Part shown: positions 6,111-6,485 of the stretch, piece after piece
Layout: each line of letters begins with the position of its first letter
Position numbering within the stretch: position 1 is the stretch's first letter
Assembly (NCBI GenBank): GCA_016786525.1
Contig: JAEUVW010000004.1
Location: 1 to 6,485, forward strand
Origin: Chitinophagaceae bacterium
GTDB taxonomy: Bacteria > Bacteroidota > Bacteroidia > Chitinophagales > Chitinophagaceae
DNA length: 6,485 nucleotides
Direction of reading: 5' to 3'
Notes under the pieces: model-generated
Told to the model about the DNA's origin: nothing
Databases searched by the model: none
What the model saw: the letters and a program-made list of their open reading frames with translations, nothing else
Position numbers and translations under genes: made by a program

Positions 6111-6485
6111 ATGATCTTATTAGCAATAGATTGGTTTTTTATACTGAGTAAAGCGGGGCTCATCCTCGCCATCATCCTCACCTCCTTTGGGGTAGCAGCC
6201 TACGCTACCTGGGGTGAGCGCAAGGTCGCTGCCGTCATGCAGGACCGCTACGGTCCTAACCGTGCGGGACCCTTTGGTTTGTTGCAACCCCTGGCGGATG
6301 GCCTGAAGCTCTTTATGAAAGAAGAGATCATCCCGACCAACTCTACCAAATTCCTGTTCCTGCTGGCACCCTTCCTGTTTATGGTCACGGCGCTGATGAC
6401 CAGTGCGGTGATTCCCTGGGGGCCGGATATTCCTTTGGCCGATGGTAATGTATTTGCGCTGCAGGTAGCCGATATCAATATTGGT
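6111..6485 (+). CDS. nuoH: NADH-quinone oxidoreductase subunit H, 3'-truncated by window edge
   Basis: These are the first 125 codons of NuoH (ND1 family), the membrane subunit that anchors the peripheral arm and forms the entrance to the quinone channel. The frame runs open to the window end. A first membrane helix spans about residues 7-31. It is followed by the highly conserved cytoplasmic loop WGERKVAAVMQDRYGPNRAG (34-53) and GLLQPLADGLKLFMKEE (56-72), which matches the ND1 family signature. A second hydrophobic segment, LFLLAPFLFMVTALMTSAVIP, covers about 82-102. The ATG at 6111 begins MILLAIDWFF, a normal N-terminus; no Shine-Dalgarno is visible at the usual distance. The gene lies 57 bases after nuoG and should be in the same operon. 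Confidence 0.96.
   Translation, partial: MILLAIDWFFILSKAGLILAIILTSFGVAAYATWGERKVAAVMQDRYGPNRAGPFGLLQPLADGLKLFMKEEIIPTNSTKFLFLLAPFLFMVTALMTSAVIPWGPDIPLADGNVFALQVADINIG

Overview
The window is an internal slice of a bacterial complex I (NADH:quinone oxidoreductase, nuo) operon, all on the + strand. The order is nuoD (5' end outside the window), nuoE, three non-nuo genes, nuoF, one non-nuo gene, nuoG, nuoH (3' end outside the window). The organism looks like a member of the Bacteroidota, probably Chitinophagaceae or a close relative. The reasons are that no start codon has a Shine-Dalgarno-like sequence at the usual distance, that NuoG is short (366 aa) and lacks the large molybdopterin-oxidoreductase-like domain, and that the accessory genes (AHSA1-type SRPBCC, DUF4440/NTF2-like, GxxExxY) are of kinds common in that phylum. 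The placement rests on recognition, not on a search.

Layout. 1-963: C-terminal 320 codons of NuoD. 1003-1497: NuoE with its 2Fe-2S (N1a) ligands. 1502-3085: a tight three-gene insert (gaps of 4, 6 and 9 bases) encoding an AlkD-like HEAT-repeat protein, an AHSA1/SRPBCC protein and a secreted NTF2-like protein. A perfect 7-bp dyad follows at 3084-3100. 3116-4459: NuoF with FMN, NADH and N3 4Fe-4S sites. 4465-4938: an AT-rich unit made of a GxxExxY (PD-(D/E)XK-like) gene bracketed by imperfect 33-base inverted repeats, placed exactly between nuoF and nuoG. 4953-6053: short NuoG with N1b, N5 and N4 ligands. 6111-6485: N-terminal 125 codons of NuoH.

How the genes work together. NuoE, NuoF and NuoG form the NADH-oxidising arm: FMN on NuoF takes electrons from NADH and passes them along the iron-sulfur chain. 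NuoD belongs to the connecting module that forms the quinone pocket with NuoB and the membrane subunit NuoH. The four inserted genes have no known role in complex I. Since no strong terminator is visible and all genes share one strand, they are probably co-transcribed with it.

The most interesting points are the inverted-repeat-bracketed GxxExxY unit inside an otherwise conserved operon, the three-gene insert between nuoE and nuoF, the AlkD-like protein that seems to lack the catalytic aspartate, and the unusual cysteine set at the C-terminal end of the short NuoG. No gene-free stretch exceeds 300 bases; the longest gaps are about 50-65 bases.
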